Assembly (NCBI GenBank): GCA_017478965.1
Contig: JAFVCV010000003.1
Location: 24,275 to 88,274 of the forward strand
Direction: 5' to 3'
DNA length: 64,000 nucleotides
Source of the DNA: Ruminococcus sp.
GTDB lineage: Bacteria > Bacillota > Clostridia > Oscillospirales > Ruminococcaceae
Of the stretch, positions 43,379-52,796 are shown piece by piece (within the stretch, counting starts at the first letter, position 1; each line of letters opens with the position of its first letter). A program made the translations under genes and the position numbers. Below the pieces are notes generated by a model. The model was given only the letters and a program-made list of their open reading frames with translations. It had not been told where the DNA came from and searched no databases.

Positions 43379-43960
43379 ATGGGGAAGGCGAAAAAAAGAT
43401 CTGCCGCCTATAAGGCTGTCGATGCGGTCATGGAATGGGCGGAGACTATTGCTACCTCCGTGCTTTCGGCGGTGCTGATACTGGTTTTCTTTTTCAGGAT
43501 AACCGTGGTGCAGGGCAGTTCAATGGAGAACACTCTTTATGACAACGATAAGCTCATAGTGAGGACCTTTCTCTATGAGCCGGTACAGAACGATGTGGTG
43601 ATAATAAACAGCTCCCGCCTTGGGGAGTCCATCGTCAAGAGGGTCATTGCCGTGGGCGGACAGCAGGTGGTCATAGACTACAATTCCGGCACGGTCACTG
43701 TGGACGGCTCCATAATGCACGAGCCGTTCATAAAAAACGGCATGATGAACGACACGGGAAGGTTCGACCGGCAGTTCCTCAGTGCCAGCGGAAAGCTGTA
43801 TATCTATGAGGTGCCCCAGGGGCAGGTGTTCGTCATGGGGGACAACAGAGATGTGTCGGCTGACAGCAGGACGATCGGCTTTGTGCCGGAGGAGGAGATC
43901 GTCGGAAAGGCGGTGTTCAGGCTCTATTCAGACAGAGCTTATATGGGCACGGTGGATTGA
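43379..43960 (+). CDS. lepB: Signal peptidase I, second of tandem pair
   Basis: 193 residues. Membrane helix at about 20-42, Ser in QGSSMENTL, Lys in IVKRVIAVGGQ, and MGDNRDVSADSR. It lacks the acidic N-terminus of the first copy and has a short basic start (GKAKKRSA). AAGGTGGA before the ATG overlaps the end of copy one. The pair is a tandem duplication followed by rbgA. Confidence 0.94.
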   Translation: MGKAKKRSAAYKAVDAVMEWAETIATSVLSAVLILVFFFRITVVQGSSMENTLYDNDKLIVRTFLYEPVQNDVVIINSSRLGESIVKRVIAVGGQQVVIDYNSGTVTVDGSIMHEPFIKNGMMNDTGRFDRQFLSASGKLYIYEVPQGQVFVMGDNRDVSADSRTIGFVPEEEIVGKAVFRLYSDRAYMGTVD

Positions 43961-44031
43961 TACGGCGACCCTGAGAAACGCACAAAACAAAAGTCTGCGG
44001 GAGGGGTCAAGGCGAGAAGGAGGCGGACAGA

Positions 44032-44934
44032 ATGAGCGAAGCGGCAAGGGTACAGTGGTTCCCGGGCCATATGGCAAAGACGAGAAGGATAATGGCGTCG
44101 AATATGAAGCTGGTCGATGCGGTCGTGGAGATCACTGACGCTAGGATACCATATTCCAGCAGAAATCCTGAGATAAAACGGATCTGCGGGAAGAAGCCCA
44201 GGCTGGTCCTGCTCAACAAGGCCGATTCTGCTGACCCGGACGTTACTTCCATGTGGATAAGCCATTATAAGAACAAGGGGCTTTTTGCCCTTGCTACGGA
44301 CTGCCGCAGCGGCAGGAACGTGAATAGAGTCTATCCTGTGCTCAAAGAGCTTTTGGCTGAAGAACTGCTCAAATGGGAGGCCAGAGGTATGGCCGGCAGA
44401 CCTGTAAGGATAATGATAGTGGGGATACCCAATGTGGGGAAGTCCTCTCTTATAAACAGGCTGGCCGGTTCCAGGGCCGCAAAAGTCGAAGACAGGCCCG
44501 GAGTCACCAAGGGCAAGCAGTGGGTCAGGCTGGAGGAAGGTTTTGAGCTGCTGGATATGCCGGGGGTGCTGTGGCCGAAGTTCGATGATAAGCTGGTGGG
44601 CGAAAGACTGGCCTTCACCGGCGCCGTCAAGGACGATATCCTGGATACCGAGTATCTGGCCTGCCGGCTGCTGGAGCTGCTGGAAAGCGACTATCCGGGA
44701 CTGCTGACCGAAAGGTACGGCATTTCTCTGGAGGACCTGCCGGAGGACCCGGAGGATGGGGAGACCGCAGGCTGCGTCAGGGGCTATGAGCTGCTGGAGA
44801 GAGTGGGAAGAAAAAGAGGCTTTCTTGTCTCCGGCGGAGAGATAAATACCGAAAGGGCTGCCAATACGGTGCTCGATGAGTTCCGTGGGGGAAAGATAGG
44901 CAGGATGACCCTGGAAAGGCCGGTGCAGTCATGA
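44032..44934 (+). CDS. rbgA: Ribosome biogenesis GTPase (YlqF/RbgA)
   Basis: 300 residues. Circularly permuted GTPase: the G4 NKAD (about 63) comes before G1 GIPNVGKSS (about 130) and G3 DMPG (about 177). The N-terminal QWFPGHMAKTRR is the family mark. It helps the late steps of 50S subunit assembly. AGAAGGAGG lies 8 bases before the ATG. It overlaps rnhB by 4 bases in the usual Firmicutes order. Confidence 0.96.
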   Translation: MSEAARVQWFPGHMAKTRRIMASNMKLVDAVVEITDARIPYSSRNPEIKRICGKKPRLVLLNKADSADPDVTSMWISHYKNKGLFALATDCRSGRNVNRVYPVLKELLAEELLKWEARGMAGRPVRIMIVGIPNVGKSSLINRLAGSRAAKVEDRPGVTKGKQWVRLEEGFELLDMPGVLWPKFDDKLVGERLAFTGAVKDDILDTEYLACRLLELLESDYPGLLTERYGISLEDLPEDPEDGETAGCVRGYELLERVGRKRGFLVSGGEINTERAANTVLDEFRGGKIGRMTLERPVQS

Positions 44935-45557
44935 CGCTCTATGAGTTCGACTGTGAGTTCAGAAAGGACTATAAGGTGATCTGCGGCTGTGACGAGGCCG
45001 GGCGGGGACCTCTGGCCGGGGATGTTTTTGCGGCGGCGGTGGTCTTTGATGAGGATACCGTCATCGAGGGCATAAACGACAGTAAAAAGCTCACCGCTAA
45101 AAAGCGGGAGGAGCTTTATGACATTATCATAAAAAAGGCTAAGGCCTATGCCATATGTTCTGCCAGCGTGGAGGAGATAGAAAAGCTCAATATCCTGGAA
45201 AGTTCAAAGCTGGCCATGAAAAGGGCGGTCGAAAAACTCGGCATCAGGCCGGAACTTTGCCTTATAGACGGCAACAGGCCCCCGGTCATAGAGGGCAGCG
45301 AGGTCATCGCAGTCGTCAAGGGGGACGGGAAGTCACAGTCGGTTGCGGCGGCATCGGTGCTGGCCAAGGTGGCGAGGGACAGGTATATGGAGGATATGGC
45401 AAAAAAGTATCCTCAGTATCAGTTCGAGAAGCACAAGGGCTACGGCACAAAGCTCCACTATGAGATGATAGACAAGTACGGTCCCTGTGAGCTGCACAGA
45501 CCGCTGTTTTTGAGGAAATACTATGAAAAACGGGCAGAACAGCAGGCAGATAGGTGA
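44931..45557 (+). CDS. rnhB: Ribonuclease HII
   Basis: 208 residues. CGCDEAGRGPLAGDV holds the first acidic pair, INDSKKLT the next block, LIDGNRPP the third Asp, and SVAAASVLAKVARDRYM the helix typical of type 2 RNase H. It cuts RNA in RNA/DNA hybrids, including single ribonucleotides in DNA. It overlaps both neighbours, so it is in one transcript with rbgA and yraN. Confidence 0.96.
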   Translation: MTLYEFDCEFRKDYKVICGCDEAGRGPLAGDVFAAAVVFDEDTVIEGINDSKKLTAKKREELYDIIIKKAKAYAICSASVEEIEKLNILESSKLAMKRAVEKLGIRPELCLIDGNRPPVIEGSEVIAVVKGDGKSQSVAAASVLAKVARDRYMEDMAKKYPQYQFEKHKGYGTKLHYEMIDKYGPCELHRPLFLRKYYEKRAEQQADR

Positions 45558-45909
45558 CAGGGGCGAGGATGCAGTCTGTGAGTTCCTGTCAAGGCACGGC
45601 TATGACGTGGTGACCAGGAATTTCACTATACGGGGCGGCGAGATAGACGTTATCGCCAGAAAGGCCGGCATTCTCGCTTTCGTAGAGGTCAAGACCAGGA
45701 AATACGGCGCTCTTTCCGACGGAGAGTCAGCTGTGACCGAGGGTAAGAGAAAGCGCCTGGCAGCAGCGGCGGAATACTTTCTGAACAAGTATTATCCCGG
45801 CGGAGACTATCCGCAGTGCCGGTTCGATGTGGCTGCGGTCACGCTTGATAACGGCCGGGTCACTGGCCTGAAATACTACGTTGCTGCCTTTGACGGCAGC
45901 AGGAGATAG
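45523..45909 (+). CDS. YraN/UPF0102 family protein
   Basis: 128 residues, overlapping rnhB by 35 bases. RQIGDRGEDAVCEFL, then GGEIDVIARKAGILAFVEVKTRK, gives the Glu, Asp and Glu-x-Lys of a restriction-endonuclease-like fold. CRFDVAAV follows. The family is widely held to be a nuclease of Holliday-junction-resolvase type, but its job is not settled. Confidence 0.92.
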   Translation: MKNGQNSRQIGDRGEDAVCEFLSRHGYDVVTRNFTIRGGEIDVIARKAGILAFVEVKTRKYGALSDGESAVTEGKRKRLAAAAEYFLNKYYPGGDYPQCRFDVAAVTLDNGRVTGLKYYVAAFDGSRR

Positions 45910-45914
45910 ACAGG

Positions 45915-45932
45915 AAGGGGAGCTTTCCCCTT
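45915..45932 (+). terminator. Weak stem-loop after yraN
   Basis: AAGGGG-6-CCCCTT followed by an A/T-rich but not T-only stretch. Confidence 0.4.
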
Positions 45933-46072
45933 ATATAAATTTCAAACGGCATAGATCTTATGATGCTTGCCGTTAACAGCAGCCAGATCACGGCAGCTGC
46001 AAACGGTCTGCGTGAAAATTCTAATGCCGGGGGTAATTGTTGAAAAATAACACAGAGAAGGGTTGTTGTATC

Positions 46073-47566
46073 ATGTTTTACAAAAGCACAAGAAACAGCA
46101 GTGTAAACGTTACTTCTGCACAGGCTATCGCTCAGGGCATATCTGAGGACGGCGGACTTTTTGTACCCAGCGAGATACCTTCCGTTTCCATGGAGGATAT
46201 CAGAGCGCTTGGAAAAATGAGCTATGCCGACAGGGCCTTGTTCGTTTTCTCCAAGTTCCTCACCGACTATACCGAGGCCGAGATACGCTATTGTGTGGAC
46301 GGGGCTTATAATACCAGGAACTTCGATACCGAGAATATCGCAGAGCTTGCGCACCTCTTTGACGGTACATATATGCTGGAGCTGTGGCACGGACCTACCT
46401 GCGCTTTCAAGGATATGGCTTTGCAGATACTGCCCTATCTGCTCACCACTGCCACTAAGAAGATAAAGCTCGACAAGAAGGTCGTTATCCTGGTGGCTAC
46501 CTCCGGAGATACAGGAAAGGCTGCTCTGGAGGGCTTCAAGGACGTACCCGGCACCGAGATACTGGTCTTCTATCCTGACAACGGCGTCTCCGCTATGCAG
46601 AAAAAACAGATGACCACTCAGGAGGGCGAAAATGTGGGAGTCTGCGCCATAAAGGGCAATTTCGACGATGCGCAGAACGGCGTCAAGGCCATCTTCACCG
46701 ATAAGGAGATAGGAGAAAAGCTCAGCTCGAACGGCATGATGTTCTCTTCTGCAAACTCCATAAACTGGGGCAGACTGGCTCCTCAGATCATCTACTATGT
46801 TTCAAGCTATGCCCAGCTTCTGGCTGACGGCGAGATAAGCGAGGGCGAGAAGATAAATATAGTTGTCCCCACCGGCAACTTCGGCAATATCCTGGCCGGC
46901 TACTATGCAAAGAAAATGGGCGTTCCGGTCAATAAGCTCATCTGCGCATCCAATGCCAACAACGTCCTGACCGATTTCATCAGGACCGGCGTTTATGACA
47001 GGAACAGACAGTTCTTTGCGACCATCTCACCTTCTATGGATATACTTATTTCCTCTAATCTGGAAAGACTGCTATACCATCTCTGCGGGGAGGACGACGC
47101 TGTTATAAGAGACTGGTTCGGCAAGCTTGCCGCAGAAGGCAGATATGAGGTCAGCGAAAAGGTCAAGGCCGCCCTTGATGAGGAATTCTATGCAGGCTGC
47201 TGCGACGACGGAAAGACAAAGGCCACCATAAAGGAGTATTTCGATAAGTATTCCTATACCTGCGATACCCATACCGCAGTGGCTGTCAGCGTATATGAGG
47301 AATATGTGAAGGCCACTGGCGACAAGACCAAGACCGTCATCGTTTCCACTGCAAGCCCCTATAAGTTCTCCGGCTCGGTCCTGAGCGCTCTGGGCGAGGA
47401 TACCTCCGGCGACGAGTTCAGCCTGGTGGAGGAGCTTGGAAAGGCCTCGAATATGCCTGTGCCTGCGTCCCTTGCAGCTCTGAAGGATAAGGAGGTAAGG
47501 TTCAGCGAGGTCATCGCCAAGGACCAGATGAAGGACTATGTTTTCAGGAGCCTTGATGTAAAATAA
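46073..47566 (+). CDS. thrC: Threonine synthase
   Basis: 497 residues, the long form. The ATG at 46073 gives the usual opening FYKSTRNS; the earlier TTG has no site. The PLP Lys is in TCAFKDMALQ (about residue 110), the phosphate loop is VATSGDTGKAAL, and SANSINWGRLAPQI and VPTGNFGNILAGYYAKKMG are family blocks. It makes threonine from O-phosphohomoserine. It is a single unit ended by the hairpin at 47586. Confidence 0.95.
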   Translation: MFYKSTRNSSVNVTSAQAIAQGISEDGGLFVPSEIPSVSMEDIRALGKMSYADRALFVFSKFLTDYTEAEIRYCVDGAYNTRNFDTENIAELAHLFDGTYMLELWHGPTCAFKDMALQILPYLLTTATKKIKLDKKVVILVATSGDTGKAALEGFKDVPGTEILVFYPDNGVSAMQKKQMTTQEGENVGVCAIKGNFDDAQNGVKAIFTDKEIGEKLSSNGMMFSSANSINWGRLAPQIIYYVSSYAQLLADGEISEGEKINIVVPTGNFGNILAGYYAKKMGVPVNKLICASNANNVLTDFIRTGVYDRNRQFFATISPSMDILISSNLERLLYHLCGEDDAVIRDWFGKLAAEGRYEVSEKVKAALDEEFYAGCCDDGKTKATIKEYFDKYSYTCDTHTAVAVSVYEEYVKATGDKTKTVIVSTASPYKFSGSVLSALGEDTSGDEFSLVEELGKASNMPVPASLAALKDKEVRFSEVIAKDQMKDYVFRSLDVK

Positions 47567-47585
47567 GTTACTGCGATATGTAAAG

Positions 47586-47624
47586 CCGCCCGGGGCAGAC
47601 TCTGGTCCGGGCGGGTCTTTTCTT
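47586..47624 (+). terminator. Terminator of thrC
   Basis: CCGCCCGG-13-CCGGGCGG followed by GTCTTTTCTT. Confidence 0.75.
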
Positions 47625-47796
47625 ACTGCTCCTCTGTGCTGGGCCTGAAGGTCCGGCAGAGAGTCTCGTCGCAGCATTCCGGTTCGCTGCAGGTGCTGCG
47701 GACCTCGATAGTCTTTGCTGTGCAGCGGCTGCCTTCATGGTTGAAGACGCAGTTCTTCACATCACAGACTATGCCGTGGGGAAATTTCTCTGACAT
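47623..47796 (-). CDS. DUF1540 domain small Cys-rich protein
   Basis: 57 residues, below the usual ORF length cutoff. The ATG at 47796 is preceded by AAGGAGTGAAACGCC on the minus strand. The sequence has the DUF1540 Cys pattern: IVCDVKNCVFNHEGSRC, AKTIEV, then a Cys cluster CSEPECCDETLC and RTF. It is probably a zinc- or metal-binding protein. The family is common in Clostridia and its function is unknown. It is convergent with thrC and shares the terminator region. Confidence 0.85.
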   Translation of the reverse strand: MSEKFPHGIVCDVKNCVFNHEGSRCTAKTIEVRSTCSEPECCDETLCRTFRPSTEEQ

Positions 47797-47900
47797 GGCG
47801 TTTCACTCCTTTTTGCGTTGATAAGGTTAATATGCGCAGAAAGGGATAGTTTTATGACCTCTGGCGTTAAAAAATCACGTCTTTTAGAAAGGGGAAGTCT

Positions 47901-48614
47901 GTGAGACTTTTTACTGTTGCCGATCTTCATCTGTCCTTCGGTGTGGATAAGCCTATGGACATCTTCCCGGGGTGGAAGGACCATGAGAAAAAGCTGCTGG
48001 AAAACTGGCAGAAAAAGATCTCTCCGGAGGACACCGTGGTGATCCCCGGGGACCATTCCTGGGGAATGAGCTTAGAAGAAGCCCTGCCGGATCTGGAATT
48101 CATAGACCGGCTCAACGGCACAAAGATAATCTCCAAGGGCAACCATGATCTGTGGTGGGGGACAGTCTCGAAAATGCAGAGATTTTTCGATGACCACGGG
48201 ATAGGTTCTTTGAAGATACTCCACAATAACCATTACGCCTTCGGTGATGTGGGGATATGCGGCACCAGAGGCTGGGTCAACGATAATTCCGAGGCTCCCA
48301 ATGCCAAGGTCATCGCAAGGGAGGCCATCAGGCTGGAGACTTCCATAAAGTCCGCCCTCAGCGAGGGGCTGCGGCCAGTGGTGTTTCTCCATTACCCACC
48401 GGTCTTCGGGACCTCCCGCAACCTGGATATGCTGGAGGTGCTCTATAAATACGGAATAAAAAGAGTCTTTTACGGCCACCTACACGGCAAGGCCCATGCC
48501 TTTGCGGTGAACGGCCTGTCAGAGGGCATAAACTATCAGCTGGTGAGCTGTGACTTTTTGCATTTTGACCCATTGGATATAACTGAAATTGTGCAAAACG
48601 ACAATTTGTCGTGA
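47901..48614 (+). CDS. Metallophosphoesterase
   Basis: 237 residues from a GTG after GGGGAAGT. The two-metal motifs are in order: ADLHLS, VIPGDHSWG, SKGNHDLWW, FLHYPPV and YGHLHGKAH. This set matches calcineurin-like phosphoesterases of the YkuE-like/serine-threonine phosphatase group in Firmicutes. No signal peptide, so it is cytoplasmic. The substrate is unknown. It lies upstream of tig, which has its own promoter. Confidence 0.9.
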   Translation: MRLFTVADLHLSFGVDKPMDIFPGWKDHEKKLLENWQKKISPEDTVVIPGDHSWGMSLEEALPDLEFIDRLNGTKIISKGNHDLWWGTVSKMQRFFDDHGIGSLKILHNNHYAFGDVGICGTRGWVNDNSEAPNAKVIAREAIRLETSIKSALSEGLRPVVFLHYPPVFGTSRNLDMLEVLYKYGIKRVFYGHLHGKAHAFAVNGLSEGINYQLVSCDFLHFDPLDITEIVQNDNLS

Positions 48615-48620
48615 AAGTAC

Positions 48621-48649
48621 TAGAAAAATACCCGGAAGTATGCTATAAT
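48621..48649 (+). promoter_or_regulatory. Promoter of tig
   Basis: TAGAAA, 17 bases, TATAAT, 35 bases before the tig ATG. Confidence 0.5.
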
Positions 48650-48684
48650 ATTTAAGATATATTTTTTTATTGGAGGAATTTAAA

Positions 48685-49965
48685 ATGAGTCTGAAGGCTA
48701 CTAATAATGTCGCAACTAATAAGTATGAGCTGGAGATCGAGGTCAGCGCTGAGAAGTTTGAGGAGGCGCTGCAGAAGGCTTATCTGAAAGCCCGCAAGAA
48801 CATAAGCGTTCCCGGTTTCCGTAAGGGAAAGGCTCCCCGTAAGCTCATCGAGAAGGAGTACGGCGAGAATGTGTTCTTTGAGGATGCTGTAAATCTTTTC
48901 TATGCAGATGAAGTGAACAGCGCTATCGACGAGTCCGGCCTGGAGCTTGTTACTCAGCCCAGCGTCGAGGTAACTGATATCAGCAGGGAGAACGGCGTTA
49001 AGCTCAAGGCTACCTGCACCACTAAGCCTGAGGTCGAGGTAAAGGACTATAAGGGTATAGAGGTGGAGAAAGTTGTCAATGCTGTAACTGATGAGGATAT
49101 CCAGAAGCAGGTAGACCAGCTCAGAGAGAAGAGCGCAAGGATCGTCACTGTGGACGACAGGGCAGCTGAGAACGGCGATACCGTAAAGATAGATTTCGAA
49201 GGCTTTAAGGACGGCGAGGCTTTTGAAGGCGGCAAGGCTGAGGACTTCGATCTGGAGCTTGGCAGCGGTCAGTTCATACCCGGCTTTGAGGAGAAGATAG
49301 TAGGCCACAGCACCGGCGAGCAGTTCGACATCGACGTGACCTTCCCTGAGAGTTATCAGGTGAAGGAGCTTGCAGGGGCTCCTGCTGTGTTCAAGATAAA
49401 CCTGAAGGAGATCACCAGGAAGGAGCTGCCGGAGCTTGACGACGATATGGTGAAGGATTCCACCGATTTCGATACCGTTGATGAGTATAAGGCAGACGTG
49501 AGGAAGAAACTGGAGGAGAGCGCTGAAAAGTCCGCTGACTCCAAGGTAGAGGCTGACATCTTCGATAAGGTCATCGAGAATATGACTGCTGAGATACCTC
49601 AGGTGATGTTCGACAACAGAGTCAACGAGATGGTCAGCGAGCTGGAGCAGAGACTGGCTCCCCAGGGCATCTCCCTTGACCTCTATATGCAGTTCACCGG
49701 CCAGACCATGGAGACTGTCAGGAAGACCTATGCTGAGCAGGCTGAAAAGCAGGTAAAGCTCAGACTTGCTCTGGAGCAGATAGTTAAGAACGAGAACATA
49801 GAGGTCTCCGATGAAGAGGCTGAGGCTGAGTATGCAAGACTTGGCGAAGAATATAAGATGGACGTTGAGGAGATAAAGAGCTTTATCCCCGTAGAGGGCA
49901 TCAAGGCCGATCTCGGCGTCAACAAGGCAGTAGAGCTCATCAAGTCCTCCGCTGTCATCAAGTAA
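48685..49965 (+). CDS. tig: Trigger factor
   Basis: 426 residues from the ATG at 48685, which follows GGAGGAATTTAAA. The ribosome-binding domain holds GFRKGKAPRKLIEKEYG; the FKBP-type domain (about 150-235) has NGDTVKIDFEGFKDG and GSGQFIPGFEEKIVG; the rest is the helical chaperone arm. It binds nascent chains at the ribosome exit. It heads the tig-clpP-clpX group. A nested hairpin lies between it and clpP. Confidence 0.97.
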   Translation: MSLKATNNVATNKYELEIEVSAEKFEEALQKAYLKARKNISVPGFRKGKAPRKLIEKEYGENVFFEDAVNLFYADEVNSAIDESGLELVTQPSVEVTDISRENGVKLKATCTTKPEVEVKDYKGIEVEKVVNAVTDEDIQKQVDQLREKSARIVTVDDRAAENGDTVKIDFEGFKDGEAFEGGKAEDFDLELGSGQFIPGFEEKIVGHSTGEQFDIDVTFPESYQVKELAGAPAVFKINLKEITRKELPELDDDMVKDSTDFDTVDEYKADVRKKLEESAEKSADSKVEADIFDKVIENMTAEIPQVMFDNRVNEMVSELEQRLAPQGISLDLYMQFTGQTMETVRKTYAEQAEKQVKLRLALEQIVKNENIEVSDEEAEAEYARLGEEYKMDVEEIKSFIPVEGIKADLGVNKAVELIKSSAVIK

Positions 49966-49979
49966 TAAAAGACTGATTT

Positions 49980-50037
49980 CGCCTGCAAAGGGCTATACCT
50001 CGCTGTCCGTGCGGACAGCGGGGGCCGTGTGCAGGCG
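49980..50037 (+). promoter_or_regulatory. Nested hairpin between tig and clpP
   Basis: The outer stem CGCCTGCA/TGCAGGCG encloses an inner stem CGCTGTCC-GTGC-GGACAGCG. There is no T-run, so it is more likely an RNA processing or stability element than a terminator. Confidence 0.5.
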
Positions 50038-50162
50038 AATAGCTATATTCTGGGAAACATATGCACTTTTTGTCGGGCGGGGCAGCATTGTGCAGAAGAC
50101 CGCCGGCATATGAGAGATGCTGTTAAAGTATGAAAGCATGAAAGAATAAAGGAGGCATATAT

Positions 50163-50753
50163 ATGGCTTTAATACCTTACGTAGTAGAACAGACCAGCAG
50201 AGGCGAGCGCAGCTATGATATATTTTCAAGACTGCTAAACGACAGGATTATCATGCTCTGTGACCAGATCGATAACGCAGTGGCAAGCGTAGTGGTGGCT
50301 CAGCTGCTTTACCTTGAGGGGCAGGATCCTGAGAAGGATATCGACCTTTATATCAACAGCCCCGGAGGAGTTATCACCGCAGGAATGGCTATCTATGATA
50401 CCATGCAGTATATAAAGTGCGACGTCAATACTATCTGCATGGGTATGGCAGCGTCCATGGGCTCCTTCCTGCTTTCCAGCGGGACCAAGGGCAAGAGGTT
50501 CGCTCTGCCTAACAGTGAGATACTTATCCACCAGCCGCTTATTGCCGGCGGCGGTATCTCAGGGCAGTGTACCGACATCAAGATCCATTCCGACCATATG
50601 GTGGCCACCCGTGAAAGGCTCAACAGGATCCTTTCGGAGAACACCGGCAAGTCCATCGAGCAGATCGCAGTGGATACCGAGAGGGATAACTATATGACTG
50701 CCGAAGAGGCCCTTGAATACGGACTTATAGATAAAGTAATTACACACAGATAG
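50163..50753 (+). CDS. clpP: ATP-dependent Clp protease proteolytic subunit
   Basis: 196 residues. The triad is complete: Ser in [11 protein letters not shown] (about 98), His in EILIHQPL (about 123) and Asp in DTERDNYM (about 172). [18 protein letters not shown] is the usual N-terminus. It forms the barrel that degrades proteins fed by ClpX, whose gene is next. TAAAGGAGGCATATAT precedes the ATG. Confidence 0.97.
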   Translation: MALIPYVVEQTSRGERSYDIFSRLLNDRIIMLCDQIDNAVASVVVAQLLYLEGQDPEKDIDLYINSPGGVITAGMAIYDTMQYIKCDVNTICMGMAASMGSFLLSSGTKGKRFALPNSEILIHQPLIAGGGISGQCTDIKIHSDHMVATRERLNRILSENTGKSIEQIAVDTERDNYMTAEEALEYGLIDKVITHR

Positions 50754-50769
50754 GTTTGGTGAAGGCTAG

Positions 50770-52053
50770 ATGGCTAACAACGATTCAGTCAAAAAATGTC
50801 TGTTCTGCGGGAAGACCGAGGATAGGGTCATGAATATGTTCTCCGCAGGCAACAATCATATATGCGACGAGTGCGTGCTTTTCTGCTATGATCTGCTGGC
50901 CGACAACGGTGCGGTGCCTTCCAGGAAAAAACAGCCCTCCTCCGTTTCGGCTGCCCTTAAAGACAAGCGTGGTACCGTCAACGGCATCACACTCAAAAAG
51001 CCTGCCGAGATAAAGGCTGTGCTGGACGATTATGTGGTCGGGCAGGAGCAGGCCAAGATAGCGCTGTCAGTGGCAGTTTACAACCATTATAAGAGGATAC
51101 TTTCCCTTGGCGACACTGACGATGTGGAGATACAGAAGAGCAACGTGCTGCTGCTTGGGCCGACCGGCACCGGCAAGACACTTTTAGCTCAGACTCTGGC
51201 CAGACTGCTGAATGTGCCGTTCGCTATTGCGGACGCCACTACGCTGACCGAAGCCGGCTACGTAGGCGACGATGTGGAGAATGTGCTCACCAGGCTGATC
51301 CAGGCGGCTGACTACGATGTTGAGGCCGCACAGCATGGCATAATCTATATCGACGAGATAGATAAGATATCCAGAAAATCCGAGAACACCTCTATCACCA
51401 GGGACGTCAGCGGTGAGGGCGTTCAGCAGGCGCTGCTGAAGATAGTCGAGGGCACTGTGTCCAACGTTCCTCCGCAGGGCGGCAGAAAGCATCCCCATCA
51501 GGAGTTCATACAGATAGACACAAAGAATATACTGTTTATCTGCGGCGGTGCCTTCGAGGGACTGGATAAGGTCATTCAGAAGAGGACAGAGTCTTCCTCC
51601 TTAGGTTTTGGCGGCACCGTCAAGAGCAAGGCGGACGATTTCGATGTGCTCAAAAAGGTACTTCCCCACGATCTGGTGAAGTTCGGCATAGTTCCCGAGC
51701 TGGTGGGCAGACTGCCCGTCATCACAGTGCTCGACGAGCTGGACGAGGACGCACTTTGCAGTATACTGACCGAGCCTAAGAACTCGCTAATAAAGCAGTA
51801 TACAAAACTCTTCGACCTGGACGGCATCAAGTTCACTGTTACTCCTGAGGCCCTGAGAGAGATAGCCAGGGTCACTATCCAGCAGAAGACCGGCGCCAGA
51901 GGACTGAGAGCCGTGGTGGAGAGGATACTTACGAAGCTCATGTTCGACGCTCCCTCTGATGGGACCATAACCTCCGTTACCCTTACTCCCGAGTGCGTAA
52001 GGGGCGAGTCCGAGCCGCTTATCGAAAGGGCAGGGGAGAAGGACAAGATCTGA
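50770..52053 (+). CDS. clpX: ATP-dependent Clp protease ATP-binding subunit ClpX
   Basis: 427 residues. The N-terminal zinc domain has CLFCGKTED and CDECV. Walker [12 protein letters not shown] is at about 133, Walker [11 protein letters not shown] follows, and the ClpP-contact loop region SSLGFGG is near 277; [10 protein letters not shown] is the sensor part. It unfolds substrates and passes them to ClpP. It lies 16 bases after clpP and is ended by the terminator at 52064. Confidence 0.97.
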   Translation: MANNDSVKKCLFCGKTEDRVMNMFSAGNNHICDECVLFCYDLLADNGAVPSRKKQPSSVSAALKDKRGTVNGITLKKPAEIKAVLDDYVVGQEQAKIALSVAVYNHYKRILSLGDTDDVEIQKSNVLLLGPTGTGKTLLAQTLARLLNVPFAIADATTLTEAGYVGDDVENVLTRLIQAADYDVEAAQHGIIYIDEIDKISRKSENTSITRDVSGEGVQQALLKIVEGTVSNVPPQGGRKHPHQEFIQIDTKNILFICGGAFEGLDKVIQKRTESSSLGFGGTVKSKADDFDVLKKVLPHDLVKFGIVPELVGRLPVITVLDELDEDALCSILTEPKNSLIKQYTKLFDLDGIKFTVTPEALREIARVTIQQKTGARGLRAVVERILTKLMFDAPSDGTITSVTLTPECVRGESEPLIERAGEKDKI

Positions 52054-52063
52054 CAGGATAAAG

Positions 52064-52092
52064 ACACCTTTGCACGGCGAAGGTGTTTTTTT
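52064..52092 (+). terminator. Terminator of clpX
   Basis: ACACCTT-9-AAGGTGT followed by T's. Confidence 0.85.
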
Positions 52093-52133
52093 ATACGCAA
52101 AAAAGGCTTGCCCCGCCGGGTAAGCCTTTGCCG

Positions 52134-52796
52134 TTATTTGTCCTTGTCGGTCATCAGAAGTATGAGCGCAGCCGCCTCTCCGATAATACACAGCCAGACT
52201 GTCCTTATCCCCAGTGCCGTCGTCAGAAAAGCCCCCAGGGCCGCCCCCAGTATGAAGATCAGGATTATACTGTAATAGAGCAGCGCCTCCCGTCTCTTGA
52301 CCTTGTCGCCGGTATGGAAAAAGCTGAACAGGCTCTCCGTTCCGCTCCTGAGATTACCTGTACACATGGTGGTCACGTATACCTTGCCGTTTATCCTGCG
52401 AAAGCCCTCCATCTGCATGGCGCTGGTCATTGATACAAGAATATTGGCCAGACTGTTCATTCCCGACGGCAGGAAACCTACCGCCAGTATCACCGCCATC
52501 TCTGCAATGACAGTTATCCTGTGCCAGTGGACCCTGGGGTGGTCGTTGTAAAGGGCCTTGATCTTCTCCACTATAAGCACCCCTGCCGCAAAGGAAAGTA
52601 TAGGCAGCAGATAGTGAAGAGCCTGACCGAACCGCCCTTCGGTGAGCCTTATGGCCATCAGCACCATGTTGCCTGTCTGGGCGTTTGCAAAGACCCCGTC
52701 CCGGCAGATGTAGGTGTAAGCGTCCAGAAAACCTCCCACAAAGGTCAGCACTGCACCGACCCCGAAGTATTCCGCTATATGCCTGCCGTTTTTCAT
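52134..52796 (-). CDS. DUF1275 (YoaK-like) membrane protein
   Basis: 220 residues with six membrane helices. The family marks are GGFLDAYTYICRDGVFANAQTGN-like text near residue 21 (GFLDAYTY, FANAQTGNMV) and the second-half echo SMTSAMQMEGFRR with TTMCTGNLRSG. The function is unknown. It overlaps metA by 4 bases and is probably the last gene of the metA operon. Confidence 0.88.
   Translation of the reverse strand: MKNGRHIAEYFGVGAVLTFVGGFLDAYTYICRDGVFANAQTGNMVLMAIRLTEGRFGQALHYLLPILSFAAGVLIVEKIKALYNDHPRVHWHRITVIAEMAVILAVGFLPSGMNSLANILVSMTSAMQMEGFRRINGKVYVTTMCTGNLRSGTESLFSFFHTGDKVKRREALLYYSIILIFILGAALGAFLTTALGIRTVWLCIIGEAAALILLMTDKDK

Noticed and set aside
46037-46072. Upstream TTG start for thrC
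   Set aside because: The conserved FYKSTRNS opening begins at the ATG at 46073, and the extra residues are not family-like.
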